From positions 4,667 through 42,249 of the forward strand of contig CALSCR010002014.1 of the NCBI GenBank assembly GCA_943704495.1: a DNA stretch of 37,583 bases, written 5' to 3'. Position numbers and translations under genes: made by a program. Below, piece after piece: positions 14,603-25,612 of this stretch; positions within the stretch are counted from its first letter, which is position 1, and the number at the start of each line of letters is the position of its first letter. This DNA comes from Pigoraptor chileana (taxonomy: Eukaryota; Opisthokonta; Filasterea). The notes beneath the pieces are model-generated. The model was not told the DNA's origin, did not search any database, and was given only the letters and a program-made list of their open reading frames with translations.

Positions 14603-15349
14603 TAGCAACAGCTGTTCGTATGCTGTGGATAAGGATAGGCTCGCGTGTTGTTTTTGATCAAATAAGAGTGAATTCTCGTCGATTCTTTGTGTGTTTGAAT
14701 GAAATGGATGTGGTTGAGAATGAATGTATATTGGAAACCGAGGTCTTCCCTCCCTCCCTCCCTCCGTTGTTTTCGAGAAGTATTATGGTCACTCAGCTAT
14801 ATCACTGACTGCGCGACACCAATGTCGGTGCCCTACCAGACTTTGTGACCGAATGGGGTTTGGCCGATAGGATTTGCTTGGTACCATACAAACTGAAATC
14901 CGGGCCGGATCTCTTTTTTGAGTGCGGGACTCGACCTCGGCCGCCGCCAGCATATTCGCGGTTTCCCCTCATAAAGACCGGGGCCATCTACCCCCTCGCT
15001 TTACCCAGACAACTTAACGCGCCAGTCAAACTATTGATGCACGTTTTGGTATTGCGCTATACCGATGTCGGTTTATTCTTGTGGGGACACACTGACAGAT
15101 ACAATCGGCAAGGACGTTTACCTTCATAAAGTGTAAAAGCACATTCCCCGGCAATACATATGTCCAGACAACGACAGCCTAATGCACGCAGAAAAAGCGC
15201 GACGGCGATCCCAGAGTAGTAACAGTCACGTGTGATTGCACATGTTCCAGCCTCCCAGCGGAGTCCCAATAACACAATGGGATTGGCGTTGGAGCTTGGG
15301 CATTATGTATAGTCGCAGTCGCATGATCCCAACACCAATTGCAAGCCCA
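14603..15349. other. Convergent 3' region between CSN4 and RINT1
   Basis: This holds the 3' UTRs of two convergent genes, with a (CCCT)n run at about 14745-14764 and two related short segments with CCRATGTCGGT (near 14819 and 15061). I looked for a tRNA in the GC-rich part (14930-15010) and found none that folds. Confidence 0.6.
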
Positions 15350-18300
15350 CTAAGGCTTTGCGCCGCCGTCGAGGTGTCTCGCGAGGACTGCGAGTGCGTC
15401 CGCCGGCTCCAGTCGGAACACGCCAATGTCGTCCAGCGCCCTCCGGGTCACATGCGCGTCACTGCCATTGAGTGTGCGCAGCAGACGGCCGATGGCCTGT
15501 GCGTTCTGCTTCAGCAGAATAACAGCCTCCTTGAACCTGTCACGTGCGCACATGTCCACATTTGACAGAGGGGGGAAAGGAGTGTGTGTGTGTGTGTGCG
15601 TGTGTTTGTGTGTGTGTGGGGGGGGGAGAAGGAGGGGGGAGGCAAAACAGACACAGAGAATAAAGTTAGCATCTCATGTCTTTGCCTATGTCATATTACA
15701 AACCGCAAAAACAGTGAGTCGGGAGCATTGCTGATTTATCAGCTTTTAACAACGACACCGCGCAATGTAACGACCATTGCTACGTGCGGAGATGGCGACA
15801 CATACAAACAGCCGAGGCGCGCATATCGACCAAACCCACTCTTTTAGGTAATTTTCGGGCTTTGCTGTGAGTTCCCTGAACACGGAATAGATGGCGGTTG
15901 CGTCCAATCCGAGTTGAATCACGCCGTGTGCGTTGAATTTACCCGTGAGAATGAGCTCTCTGTGCAGCGATCTCTCGCTTAAAATTCGCGCGAAATCTTG
16001 CCACGCCCTGCACACACAATAGCAATTTGAAAATATGAAAGGCGATGCACACATCATTACATCGGAGGGAATTAAAGGCAATGTGTAAGAACATAAGGCG
16101 TGTGCACAGAGAATATAGAATGAAGCGAGGAATGGAACACAGACACACACACACACAGACACACATACACACAACCACACACAACAGCAAGGCATACCTA
16201 TCAAGCAGCGGTTGGGCGAGGGATGCGCGGAGAAGGGTTATGTGCTCAGAGGCGACGGCGAGGGGCTCATACAAAAGTGCAGAGATCTCAGTCAGTCCCT
16301 CGGCATTGGCTGACGTGAGAAGATACCTGGAATGTAATGAATCGGTAAAAAACACAATCAACAAAAAAAACCAAACCAAAAAAAACAGAGAATATACGAT
16401 TTCTGATCGGCAAAATTAAAATACAAACCACACACTCTTGATGCGTGGACAGACAATTAAGAAATCACGTGTGCACGCAGGGGATTGAGGGGTGTGACAT
16501 ACAAGAGGGAGAGCGATTGAAAAAGCATACAACATGAAGCTCCCTACATCCGCCACACACACTGCTTGCGTACCACGACGGCAACAAAGACAAAGAGCAA
16601 CAAGGAGACAAAAACTGAACCCAATAAACACCGACAAATCACAACCATAAGAGATGGGCTTCATCAGGTGCTGTGCCGTCTGACTTAATACGGATAGAGA
16701 GAGGTAAGAAGGGACCGAAAATGGAGGGAGTCTCACTTTGTTTTGGCGGCCAAATGCGGTTTCAGCGCCGCCGCAAAGCGCGAGTGGCCTGTCTCCGTCA
16801 GTCGCTCCACAGCAATGTCGATGATTGCGTCATACCGCGAAATGAGGTCATCAAACAGCGTCCCGGTGACGTCAACAAGCTGGCGCCCTTGGTCAGCGAG
16901 GCCGGATCGCTTATGGTGAATTTCGAGAAAGAACTGCATGGTGTGTGTGTGCGCGTTTGAGTGAGTGAGAGAGAGAGTGTGTGTGAACGTTTGACAGGAA
17001 AACATACCACTTACAAGATGTTGAGCTGTGAGGATTTGGGACATATGCGACAGAAACACCATCAAACAAATCCACGCCTCACACACACATACACACAGAC
17101 AGACATAGACACAACAGGACAGAGCCCCCCCCCCCACTCATACACACAACATCACACGCATCTGATCCGCCCACTCATACACACACAACATCGCAACACA
17201 AACACGCACACACACACACACACCATCTGGTCCGCCCACTCGGCCATCGCACTCCGCACATAATGGGCTGCGTTTGCGAGACGACACAGCTGCGTACGCT
17301 CCCACGCACTGTCGCCCCGGATGTCATAGTCGATAAAATCCACAATCTCGCCGTGAAACTCGACCAGTAGTCGCTCTTGAATGGTCTCAAAAAACCGCAA
17401 TCGATCGACGGGTGAGCGCAGAGACATATAACGGTCTGTGATGCCGCACACGCATATGAGTTAACCGGCAGGAATGAAGACGAGGACACAATGTGAGAAT
17501 GCTTGTAACTACGATGACGAAGAAGGCGATTGTGCGGCACGCAGTTCAAAGACGGTCTCCTATAAACAAGACACGCACACACACACACACACACACATGG
17601 ACACACATAAACCAACACACACACACACACACACACACAACAAACACACACACCTGTCACCGCCTGGAGAATGCCGACCAGCTGCGACGCACACTCCGGC
17701 GCACGCAATTCATCGACGTCCTCAAACGCTCCATATCGGGGCTGCCACGCACTCGGTGACGCCATCACTCTCTCAAAGCGCCCATTGGCAAGCAACCATT
17801 CTGCCTCAAGCCACCGGTCCAGGTGCGCCGGCGCCGCAATTTGTGCGACACACCGCCCACACACTCCCCGGTCAGCATCAGCGGCAGCGGTTTTGAGTCC
17901 CTCAGCAGCGATACCGATGGCACCGTCACTGTGTGGCGGCGGAAACCCAAACAGAGACAGTTCGCGTTCAAAGAGAAGCGTTTCGTTAATGAGATGTGAG
18001 AAGAGCGTTGGGTCGTCATCCGAGATTACTTTCGGAAGAAGCGATGCAACCTTCCCTGCGACGAGCGCCACAACGCCCTCGGCGTACTCGTACTCAGCGT
18101 CGCGCATAGTAAGACCCCTTTCCGCAAGTATCGGCTGCACAACGCGTGCAATGAATGGCGCGCCGTCGCGGATGAGATTTAGTGCGTGCGTGAAGAACCA
18201 CTCAGGCTTATCCTTGCGATTCGTCTGCCTCTTCCCGCCAAAGTGATAGCGGAAGCGCTTTGTGACAGGTTCCAGCAGAAGATCAATCGCATGCAGATTA

Positions 18301-19043
18301 GCATCGCGCGGGAGAGTTGTCGTCGGTGTTGCGCTTTTGGATGATCCGCCGGGGAGGGCAGTGGAATCAGCGGCATCTACATCCGCGAGTTGGAGTCTCA
18401 GCAAGCGGTCGATGCAGATTGAAATCTTTGGTTCCCACACGGACGTCACTTCGTGCTTTGCGGTGGACAAGGACGATGGCCATTCAATCGCAGAGAGCGC
18501 CGCCGTGCCATCCTCAAACAGTCGCTTTTTGATGGATGCGTGAAGATGATTTGTCGTCTCAGCCACATACTGAGCAAGAGCAGTGCAGGACGATGCCGCA
18601 ACAGAGCGACGCACCGATGCGAGAATAGCATATGGCTGAAGAGCGCCATCAAGATCCCCTGCAGCGATGCTGTTTGCAACTGCGCGCCCCAGAGTGTCCA
18701 CGCATCGGACACATTGAAGGTACCGCTCAATACGGTTCAGCGCGTTAATCTCCCGCGCAAGTTTCCCAAGAGACAGTTCAAGTGCCGCCGGCGCATTCCT
18801 CTGTTCCACAAGTGAAGAAGATACCTTTGCTGACCTTTCAGACGACGCATCAAGCTCGCACAATGCGTTCTTCGCGTCTTTGACCGCCTCTCCCACGGAC
18901 GCCGTCGGCGCAAGAAGAGCATCCACACCGGCCTGGATGGCGTCACGTTTGAGCTTTGCCTCAGACAACAGCGCAGGGACGCGCGACAAATGCGACAGCT
19001 CAGTGCCGATTGCGGCGTCGATTTCATTGAAGATCGAGTCCAT
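15350..19043 (-). CDS. RINT1: RINT1/Tip20/MAG2 family, Dsl1 (NRZ) tethering complex subunit
   Basis: Six exons on the minus strand are 19043-17654, 17435-17224, 16933-16737, 16326-16198, 16007-15840 and 15536-15350. All junction phases agree and give 760 residues (human RINT1 has 792). Diagnostic matches are ERYLQCVRCVDTL, a segment around residue 265 reading KRFRYHFGGKRQTN then KPEWFFTHAL, ETLLFERELSLFGFP, DRYMSL, RSAMAEWADQM joined to FFLEIHHK, and PENYLKE joined to FKEAVILLK. The N-terminal part has predicted coiled coil; the rest is the helical-rod RINT1/TIP20 domain. By family it tethers COPI vesicles at the ER together with ZW10 and NAG and contacts ER SNAREs. Met at 19043 was chosen because it gives the shortest plausible start; an in-frame ATG at 19067 would add eight residues. 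The first exon is long (1.39 kb). Introns 1 and 2 begin with GTGTGTGTG repeats. Confidence 0.94.
17120..17223 (-). repeat. TG microsatellite from the RINT1 intron 2 donor, plus C10 tract
   Basis: On the sense strand the donor GTGTGT runs straight into (TG)n. A plus-strand poly-C run lies at about 17126-17136. Confidence 0.8.
17574..17653 (-). repeat. TG microsatellite in RINT1 intron 1
   Basis: On the sense strand the donor at 17653 (GTGTGTG) continues through two long (TG)n blocks. Confidence 0.9.
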
Positions 19044-19603
19044 ATTTGTGTGGCATATCACCGCCATCCTGCCCGTTGTGCGTGTTGGTGGACGAGCCCA
19101 GTCGTGACAGGTCAATGTTGCCTAATGTAACCGTTGACGTTGGCCGAACAAACACATTATGCAGAATACACAGCAAACCATACGACACTCGCCACACCTC
19201 AAAGGGCGTCGCCAAGTGCAGTAACAGAAGGAGGGATGCACTTTTCTTCAACTCCTGGTATCATATCATGCGAAGCATGGACACCATTTATATACATTAG
19301 ACTCACAACCCTTTGCCAACCCTAGCCTCTTACCTATCAAGGACGCCCAACACAGTCCATTTTTTCAAACATGAAATGGTTACATCAACGGTTCGACAAG
19401 GGATATCCACGGACGATTTTATGTACATATCCGTTTGTTGTGTCTGAATAACAGCATTTAAAGCGTCAGATGTAACCAGAACACGAGACGAGGACTTTTG
19501 GTGTACGAGTCCCTTTGGATGCCTTTCCAAGAGGGGCGCATCTGCATATTTTCCAATATCAGTCTAGGTGGCCGAAGGTCATCACTGTTAAGACGAAGAA
19601 GGA
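19044..19603. promoter_or_regulatory. Divergent RINT1 / RABL3 promoter region
   Basis: About 560 bp separate two opposite start codons. No long microsatellite is present, unlike in other gaps. I see no convincing core promoter motif and no coding sequence beyond the possible eight-codon extension of RINT1. Confidence 0.6.
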
Positions 19604-19918
19604 ATGGCGTCGCTTGACAGAGCTCGGGTTCTAGTGCTTGGAGACTCTGGTGGGTGTGTCGCATGGCCTACATGCGGGATGATTATGGGACTTGTCGGCA
19701 TCCATTTGATCTTGTCCGCCATCTGTTTTTCTAATCTGCCTTTCGTTGCCGTTAATGCCAACCGCGCCTCGCAATAATACTGGGATGTGAAGGAGTTGGA
19801 AAGACCTCGTTTGTGCACGTACTATGCCACAAAGAAGTGCTGAAAGGGCCGAGTTGGACTGTCGGCTGCTCGGTGGATGTGAAGGTGTGTAATCCGTTTA
19901 ATGTTATCTGTGTGTGTG

Positions 19919-19952
<34 letters not shown>

Positions 19953-22146
19953 CCTGCCAGTCGCAATGTGGTGACAGAATTTCAAAAAAACAATGCATCA
20001 ATCACTCCTCCGTTTTATTAATAGTCTTAATCTTCCGTACGCACTATTGTGCAAGTAGAAACAATCGACCACGCTTACTCTGTGCCATCAAGGAAAGCCC
20101 TGGGGCGTCTCGCTTATCCGTGATGATTCACTTGGAAGTTACATTCCACACCTGTTGACTCCGTTTTGACAAACAAACGTCTCTCATCTCGCCATGCATG
20201 CACGCATGACAGCTGCACGACTATCCCAGCATATCGACAACACAGACACAGAAAACGTATTGCATTGAACTGTTGGACGTCGGCGGATCCGCAAAGTATC
20301 GGAAAACCAGGAACATTTTTTACGGAAGTATTAACGGTGGGATTTCTTTGGGTGGATTTTTTGTTTGTTTGTAATACCAGTTGTTGCAGGTGTCACTCGT
20401 CCTATAATTGTTTATCATCAATTCCCGTTTTGTTTCTGATACGAATAACTTTGTTCTGTCTCTGTCTCTGTCTGTGTGTGTGTGTATGTGTATGCGTCTC
20501 CCTCTCTCTTTATCTCTCTCCGTCACTCTCTCTCTCTCTTGGGCACATCGCCTAAGACATCCGACATCTTCTATCCATCCTCACAAACACCACACTACAC
20601 TCGCAACACATATATACACACTGCACTCAACCTACACATGCACACGCTGCACTCACAACACACAGATACACACTCTGAACTGACAACACATACATACACA
20701 CACTGCACTCACAACACACATATCACACATTAAATCTCGTCACCGTACGTACATACAGGAATTATTCTTGTCCACGATCTTACAAACCGGAAGTCTTGCA
20801 CAAACTTGCGAAAATGGCTTGACGAACTGTACGCATTTCTCGACTCGCCACAACAACAACAGCCCTCGGTGGTCACATTCCACCCCTCAGTATCGGCCGT
20901 TGCATCGTCTCCAGCACGTGACGCTTCACCATCGTCATATGCACTCGGTGGTGGCCTGTTATCGAGGGGCGAACGTAGACTGAGTGTTGGAAATGCTTGT
21001 ACAGACGGACAGTTTTCCTTGTCTGCATACGAGGGAGGTGGTGGAGGCAGCGACAGAGGCATACCTGTGGTTGTGATTGGAACCAAGGCAGATTTGGTGG
21101 CGTCGTCGGGGGATCTGGGTCGGACGTTTAAGCGAAGTGCGGTCGCAGATGAAACGGGCGCCGACTCTCTCTCTGTGGTGGGGCCTGTGTGTGCATATAT
21201 ATGCGTGTGATTGTGTGTGATTGTGTGTGAGTGTGTGTGAGTGAGTAGGTGTGTGTGTGTGTGTGTGTGTGTGGTGCGTGTAGAGTTCTTGGGCACAGAA
21301 ATCACGCATCTCAGTCTTTCGTGTACCCTTGGCGCCTGTGCCTGCATTTGTCTGTACCTGCATGTGTCTGTGCCTGCATGTGTCTGTGCCTGCATGTGTC
21401 TATGTCTGTCTCTGTGTCTGTTGTGAAGCAATTTGTTGCTAATGCACGCACAACAAACAACCATCGCCCTTTGTCTCCATCCCTCTGTCCCACAGTCCAA
21501 TCTTCTTCCCACAGAACTCGCGCCAAATACAGCCAATGGTCAGCGATTAGGGATGTTTTTCGACCGCGTTATTGAGAGGAAAGGCGGTTCAGTCGCATGG
21601 GGAACAATCGGTGGTGGTGGCGGATTGCAGGGGACGCCCGCTCGCAAAAAGCTCACCAGTGGTGTGGCACTCGCGACCGCGGGAAAGAGGTGCGTGCGTT
21701 GGTGTTGACATAGCTCGGTGGTATGTGTGTGCGTGTGTGTGTGTGCGTGTGTTGTGTGTGAGACGTGTGTGTGAAGTGTGCGTATATATATATGCATATA
21801 TTTGTGTGTGTGCGTATGTGTTTCGTTGGTTTTCCTTTTGTTACCGTCTGTTGTTTGCTGATGTCAATCCACCATCTTCTATTGAAAACGCCACACATTC
21901 TGTAGCGTTCATGGCCTCGCTTCCCTGTGTGTCTCTTGTAGTCATTTGGACAAAGCGCTAATGACACTGAGTTGAATCCTACATCTCTCTCCATCTCATC
22001 CCCCCCCCCCCCCCCCCCCCCCCCCCCTTCCCTTCCCTCTATGTGGCAGTGGATCGGAGGAGAATTTACTGACCGCATCACCCAAAATGCGACGGAATGG
22101 AAGCGGATTGGCAATATCTATGGACACTTCGCTAAAATTTGCATAA
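19604..22146 (+). CDS. RABL3: Rab-like small GTPase RABL3
   Basis: Proposed exons are 19604-19649, 19793-19884, 20213-20336, 20759-21177, 21496-21689 and 22050-22146, with consistent phases and 323 residues (human RABL3 has 236). The start [16 protein letters not shown] is almost identical to animal RABL3. G1 is GDSGVGKT (13-20), exon 2 gives [14 protein letters not shown]3 is DVGG (68-71), G4 is GTKAD, and [12 protein letters not shown] matches the C-terminal helix. There is no C-terminal cysteine prenylation motif, as in relatives. Exon 4 contains an extra low-complexity loop between [12 protein letters not shown] and [11 protein letters not shown]. The exon 4 donor has several in-frame choices (21174, 21177, 21186). 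A small extra exon near 21287-21343 reading [17 protein letters not shown] would restore a segment like human EEINLDC. The last exon relies on the acceptor after a poly-C/CT tract. Confidence 0.9.
20462..20542 (+). repeat. TCTG/TG/CT repeat cluster in RABL3 intron 3
   Basis: TCTGTC repeats pass into (TG)n and then (CT)n. CA-rich sequence follows toward the acceptor at 20758. Confidence 0.8.
21934..21993 (+). repeat. Dispersed intronic GAATCC element (RABL3 last intron)
   Basis: Sense strand features are TTGTAGTCATTTGGACAAAG, GACACTGAGTTGAATCC, then TACATCTCTCTCC. It aligns over its whole length with the best NUP43 copy, in the host-sense orientation, and leads into the poly-C tract and acceptor at 22049. 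Confidence 0.72.
22000..22027 (+). repeat. Poly-C tract (about 28 C) before the RABL3 last acceptor
   Basis: A homopolymer run is followed by TTCCCTTCCCTCTATGTGGC and the AG at 22048-22049. It acts as, or replaces, the polypyrimidine tract. Confidence 0.95.
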
Positions 22147-22404
22147 AAACCGGAAAAAAGTACAAGATAGATATTTGTGTTTTGCATCAAGTTTATATTG
22201 GAGCAGCAAACATATATTTGTTGCGCTCTCACAGTCGCACCATTGCATATTTGTAAAGTTGAGTATGTGTGAGTGAGTGTGCAACCAGTGTGTATCTGAA
22301 GGCATCCTTTCTTTTGTCTGTATCAGCCCCAGTTCATCAACAAGCCCAAACAAGCCCAGACGCACACAAACACGCACATCCAGAGTGCCTTTCACGCTTC
22401 TTCT
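22147..22404. other. Convergent 3' region between RABL3 and UBAC2
   Basis: Only 258 bp separate the two stop codons. The DNA is AT-rich just after RABL3. I saw no gene. Confidence 0.65.
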
Positions 22405-23376
22405 TCAGGATCCAGAGAGAAGAATGTCGGCCGCACGCTCAATGTTGTTTCCTGCGGATGCGAGCGCGCGCACGGCGTCATCACGGGAGAAGCCCATTGC
22501 CATGATGATCTCCACGTGGGACTCGGACGGTGCCTCGGGAGAAGCGACTGGCGCCGGCGCCGCTGCTTGTACACGGCCTGCATTGCCTGGGAACATTGGG
22601 TCCCCAGGGAACTGCGCAGTGCGCGGGGCATGTGTGTGTGCGGACATGCAGTGAATGCATGTGAAAGCGTGTGTGTGTGAGTTGGGGGAGGGGGTGAGTG
22701 CATTGGGTGAAAGTGAGAGTGTGGTACATGGCTACCAATTATTCAGAGATGTATCCAGGATTGCATGAACCGCCCATAGCCCTCACCCACACACAGACTC
22801 ACATTGCACATACCCGCACACGCACACAACTTACACCTTCACGCACACATAGACTGACATTACACACACACACACTGGCCACTAACCCTCTGTTGCGGTC
22901 GCCCAATGTGCGGCCTTCCCCCTGGCGGAGACACTGCGGGCGGCGCTGATGCGACAAATGGAAGAAGCCACGTGGCACAGAGTGACCGAAACCAATTTGG
23001 AAAGCGCAATCGCCGGATCGAACCCGGGCCGTAACGGTAGACGGCGCCGGCCACAAGACCACAGGCGGCAGGGACCAGAGACGCCGTCCCAGAAGACACG
23101 GCAAGCTGTGTGTTGTGGTGCGGCAGACATGAGTGAAGAGTATGTATATAGACATTGCGTGTCCATGTAGACATTCTGTGTGCATTTACGCTTTGTGTGT
23201 TTGTATGCTGCATTAAACGAACACAGTGAATGGCAATGAAGAATAATATGACCAATCACAAATTCGCTGCATGTGCAACTGCGAGTGAGTGCGCGTGCTC
23301 TGTGCTGTGCTTTGTGTGCGCGCGCGCGTGTGTATGTGTGTGTATATGTATATGTATATGTATATATATATATATA

Positions 23377-23411
<35 letters not shown>

Positions 23412-24887
23412 TGGATCTCTTGACTCAAGTGCGATGCCCACAACACAACAGTATTGGAACCAAAAACCCAGAGATATATGCCAACCTGGATTCCAAGGAG
23501 GTACACAAACAATTTGTGCGACAGTCTCAATCCGCCCGCAGAGTATGTGGATGACGACGGCACGTCGATGAAGAAGGGAATAAACATCCCAAATACAAAC
23601 GCAAACCTGAACACATCAAGAATTGAACCGGCGACATACAGTGCGGTCAAGGAGAACATGCTTGGGTGTGTGTGGACATACTGTATGGCAAACGCAGCAA
23701 CTCAAAGCTGTCGGTGCAGTTACACATCCCACAGCCCATATCCATACGCGCTCATGTCTCTCGTGAGTGTCGCACACATTTCATACAATGCCCAATACGC
23801 GCGACAGATCACGACACGTAAAACAAAGACATATCATTCATAGATGCTTGCCTTCCATCCACTGATCACATGTCACAATTACTCATTCAATATCATTATA
23901 GATCCATCACAACATTACAAGATGATAAATGCGAGTGTTGAGAAGGAAAGAAGTACATGTTGAAAAGGAGGAATATATGTATGGAGAAGGAGAGATGCTT
24001 GTGTTGTGATGGAATGAGTGGATACGGTCCGCCGTTGGGGCGCGCCAGAAGACGCCCGCCCATGACGACAGCAGCAAGCTCAAATGACGTCGCCAAGCAT
24101 CCTGTTGTGCATAGAAAAGCCTGCGCAAATTGAAAGAGGGACATGAAACGATAAGTGGACCAAACTAAACCCCACCACAGATAGATTACAACAAGCACAC
24201 ACACACACACACCACGGACACTATACATTACTAAGTTGCTGCTTCTGCCTTTGTAAAGCACCATGCGTGTCCAATGGTGATTTCAGATTTCCCCGTTTGC
24301 AATCAGCAGCACAAGTAGTGTGTACATCCACACTCACGGCAAATTTGGCAGACCCATATCGCCTCTCAAACAGGCGAAAGATGTAAATGAGAAATCCGTG
24401 AAGAAAGAGCTCGCCGATGTTCAACACAATAAAGTGATGCGTAAACAAGCGCCATAGCTGCACGTGCTCAACAGGTTGTAGATGCCCATAGTCAGTCGGT
24501 GATAAAAATGTGAGTGCATATATGTAAAGTGACAAGACACGCACGTCACGCCCGACACAGACGCACACACCTGGAGATTTTGCTGCCCAAGGCCCAGACG
24601 CAAGGCAGATTTCAATTCATATCGCGCATCAAGCGCATTTGCCACAAGCGAGCATGCGCTCACTCCAACGAGAAGTCCTTTGGACACGGGCGCTTTGTCT
24701 GCATTGGTGCATCGGTTGGCCATTCGCAGCATAATCAATCTACAAATCAGGCTGCCATTCGCAACATCATCAATCAACAAATCATCACAACAACACAACC
24801 AACACACACCACTGATTATTTAAAACGAAAGGCACTTAATGCACATTATATGCACTTACAAAAACCGAGCGGTCCAGAGCCGAACAT
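22405..24887 (-). CDS. UBAC2: UBAC2: ER rhomboid-like membrane protein with UBA domain
   Basis: Seven exons on the minus strand are 24887-24860, 24698-24571, 24457-24338, 24120-24026, 23606-23486, 23105-22887 and 22611-22405. All phases fit and give 305 residues (human UBAC2 has 344). The first exon is only 28 nt (MFGSGPLGF) and joins YKAPVSKGLL, matching the human start. LWRLFTHHF, IFRLFERRYGSAKFA, GGPFAFVFGMFIPFF and LSHKLFVYLLGIQ are the rhomboid/derlin-like membrane core, with about five to six hydrophobic segments. The last 41 residues (HVEIIMAMGFSRDDAVRAL and onward) are a UBA domain with the MGF loop. By family it sits in the ER membrane and works with UBXD8, gp78 and ERAD. A rhomboid protease motif is not evident, so it is probably a pseudoprotease. 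The gene is convergent with RABL3 and divergent from CFAP47. Confidence 0.94.
23320..23410 (-). repeat. Compound TA/TG microsatellite in a UBAC2 intron
   Basis: TGTATA units, (TA)n and (TG)n on the plus strand lie in the intron between exons 23606-23486 and 23105-22887. On the UBAC2 sense strand this reads (CA)n then (TA)n, one of the exceptions to TG-at-donor. Confidence 0.9.
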
Positions 24888-25612
24888 TTTAAAGCGGAGT
24901 AACTTGAACAATGTGTCAATAGTGTGCGCCGCCGTGTCTATTAGGTGGGAAATGAATTCAGATTCGCAACAGTGACCCAGTCGCAAAATATAAACCCCTT
25001 GTGTGTAAGAGAAGACTATGGTGCCCAGGAGTGCTCTTGACACCATAGCCTTCCCTCGCATATATGCATGGCCGCTGTCGGCACGATCCGACGTCGTCTG
25101 CAGCCGGCCCGGACTACCGGGCTGCTCGGCTGCAATGGCTCCGGCGCTCACGTGCTTAATCGTAATCGGAAAAGGCAATTTTCTGTTTTTCGGTGCAATT
25201 GTCGGGAAAAAGATAATTACGTCACTTTGAAATGACGAGTGTGTCGTTGCCATGGAAGTGACAGAGAGGACGGACACTGTTCCACACACACGCACACACA
25301 CACACACACACACAATTTGCACGCGAGATTCCCACAGCAGTTTCCAAGACTAGAGTTGAATGTAGAAACATATTCATAGGATATTCGACAATGAAAGTCT
25401 GATTGTAGTTCTGTCGTTTCTCTTTCCCTTGTCAATTGTGGAACGATTTGTTTGTGTGTGCCCACGCTTCTGCATCAAGTTCGGATGTTGCAGTCTACTG
25501 GATGCCACCCGTGACAATTTGATCCCCAGGGGACACAAACCGCACAACACCCTTTCATTGCTGTGCGTGCGTGCGGCCGCTGCGGATATCCGCAAGCTGA
25601 TTACTCGCTGCC
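24888..25612. promoter_or_regulatory. Divergent UBAC2 / CFAP47 promoter region
   Basis: This 725-bp gap lies between opposite starts. It contains a CA tract (about 25285-25315) and a GC-rich imperfect inverted repeat near 25100-25135. A long minus-strand open frame here (25322-24846) runs through UBAC2 exon 1 in the same frame but is not recognised as protein. Confidence 0.55.

Noticed and set aside
14900-15010. GC-rich segment resembling a tRNA on the minus strand
   Set aside because: No acceptor stem or 5-bp T arm could be formed and no T-rich terminator follows.
22990-23110. tRNA-like B box (GGGTTCGATCC) on the minus strand
   Set aside because: The flanking bases do not form a T stem, and the stretch is coding sequence of UBAC2 exon 23105-22887 with a clear family match.
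24846-25322. Minus-strand open frame of 158 codons upstream of and through UBAC2 exon 1
   Set aside because: The homologous protein begins at MFGSGPLGF (24887). The upstream part is not recognisable and includes the CA microsatellite; the part after 24860 is intron.
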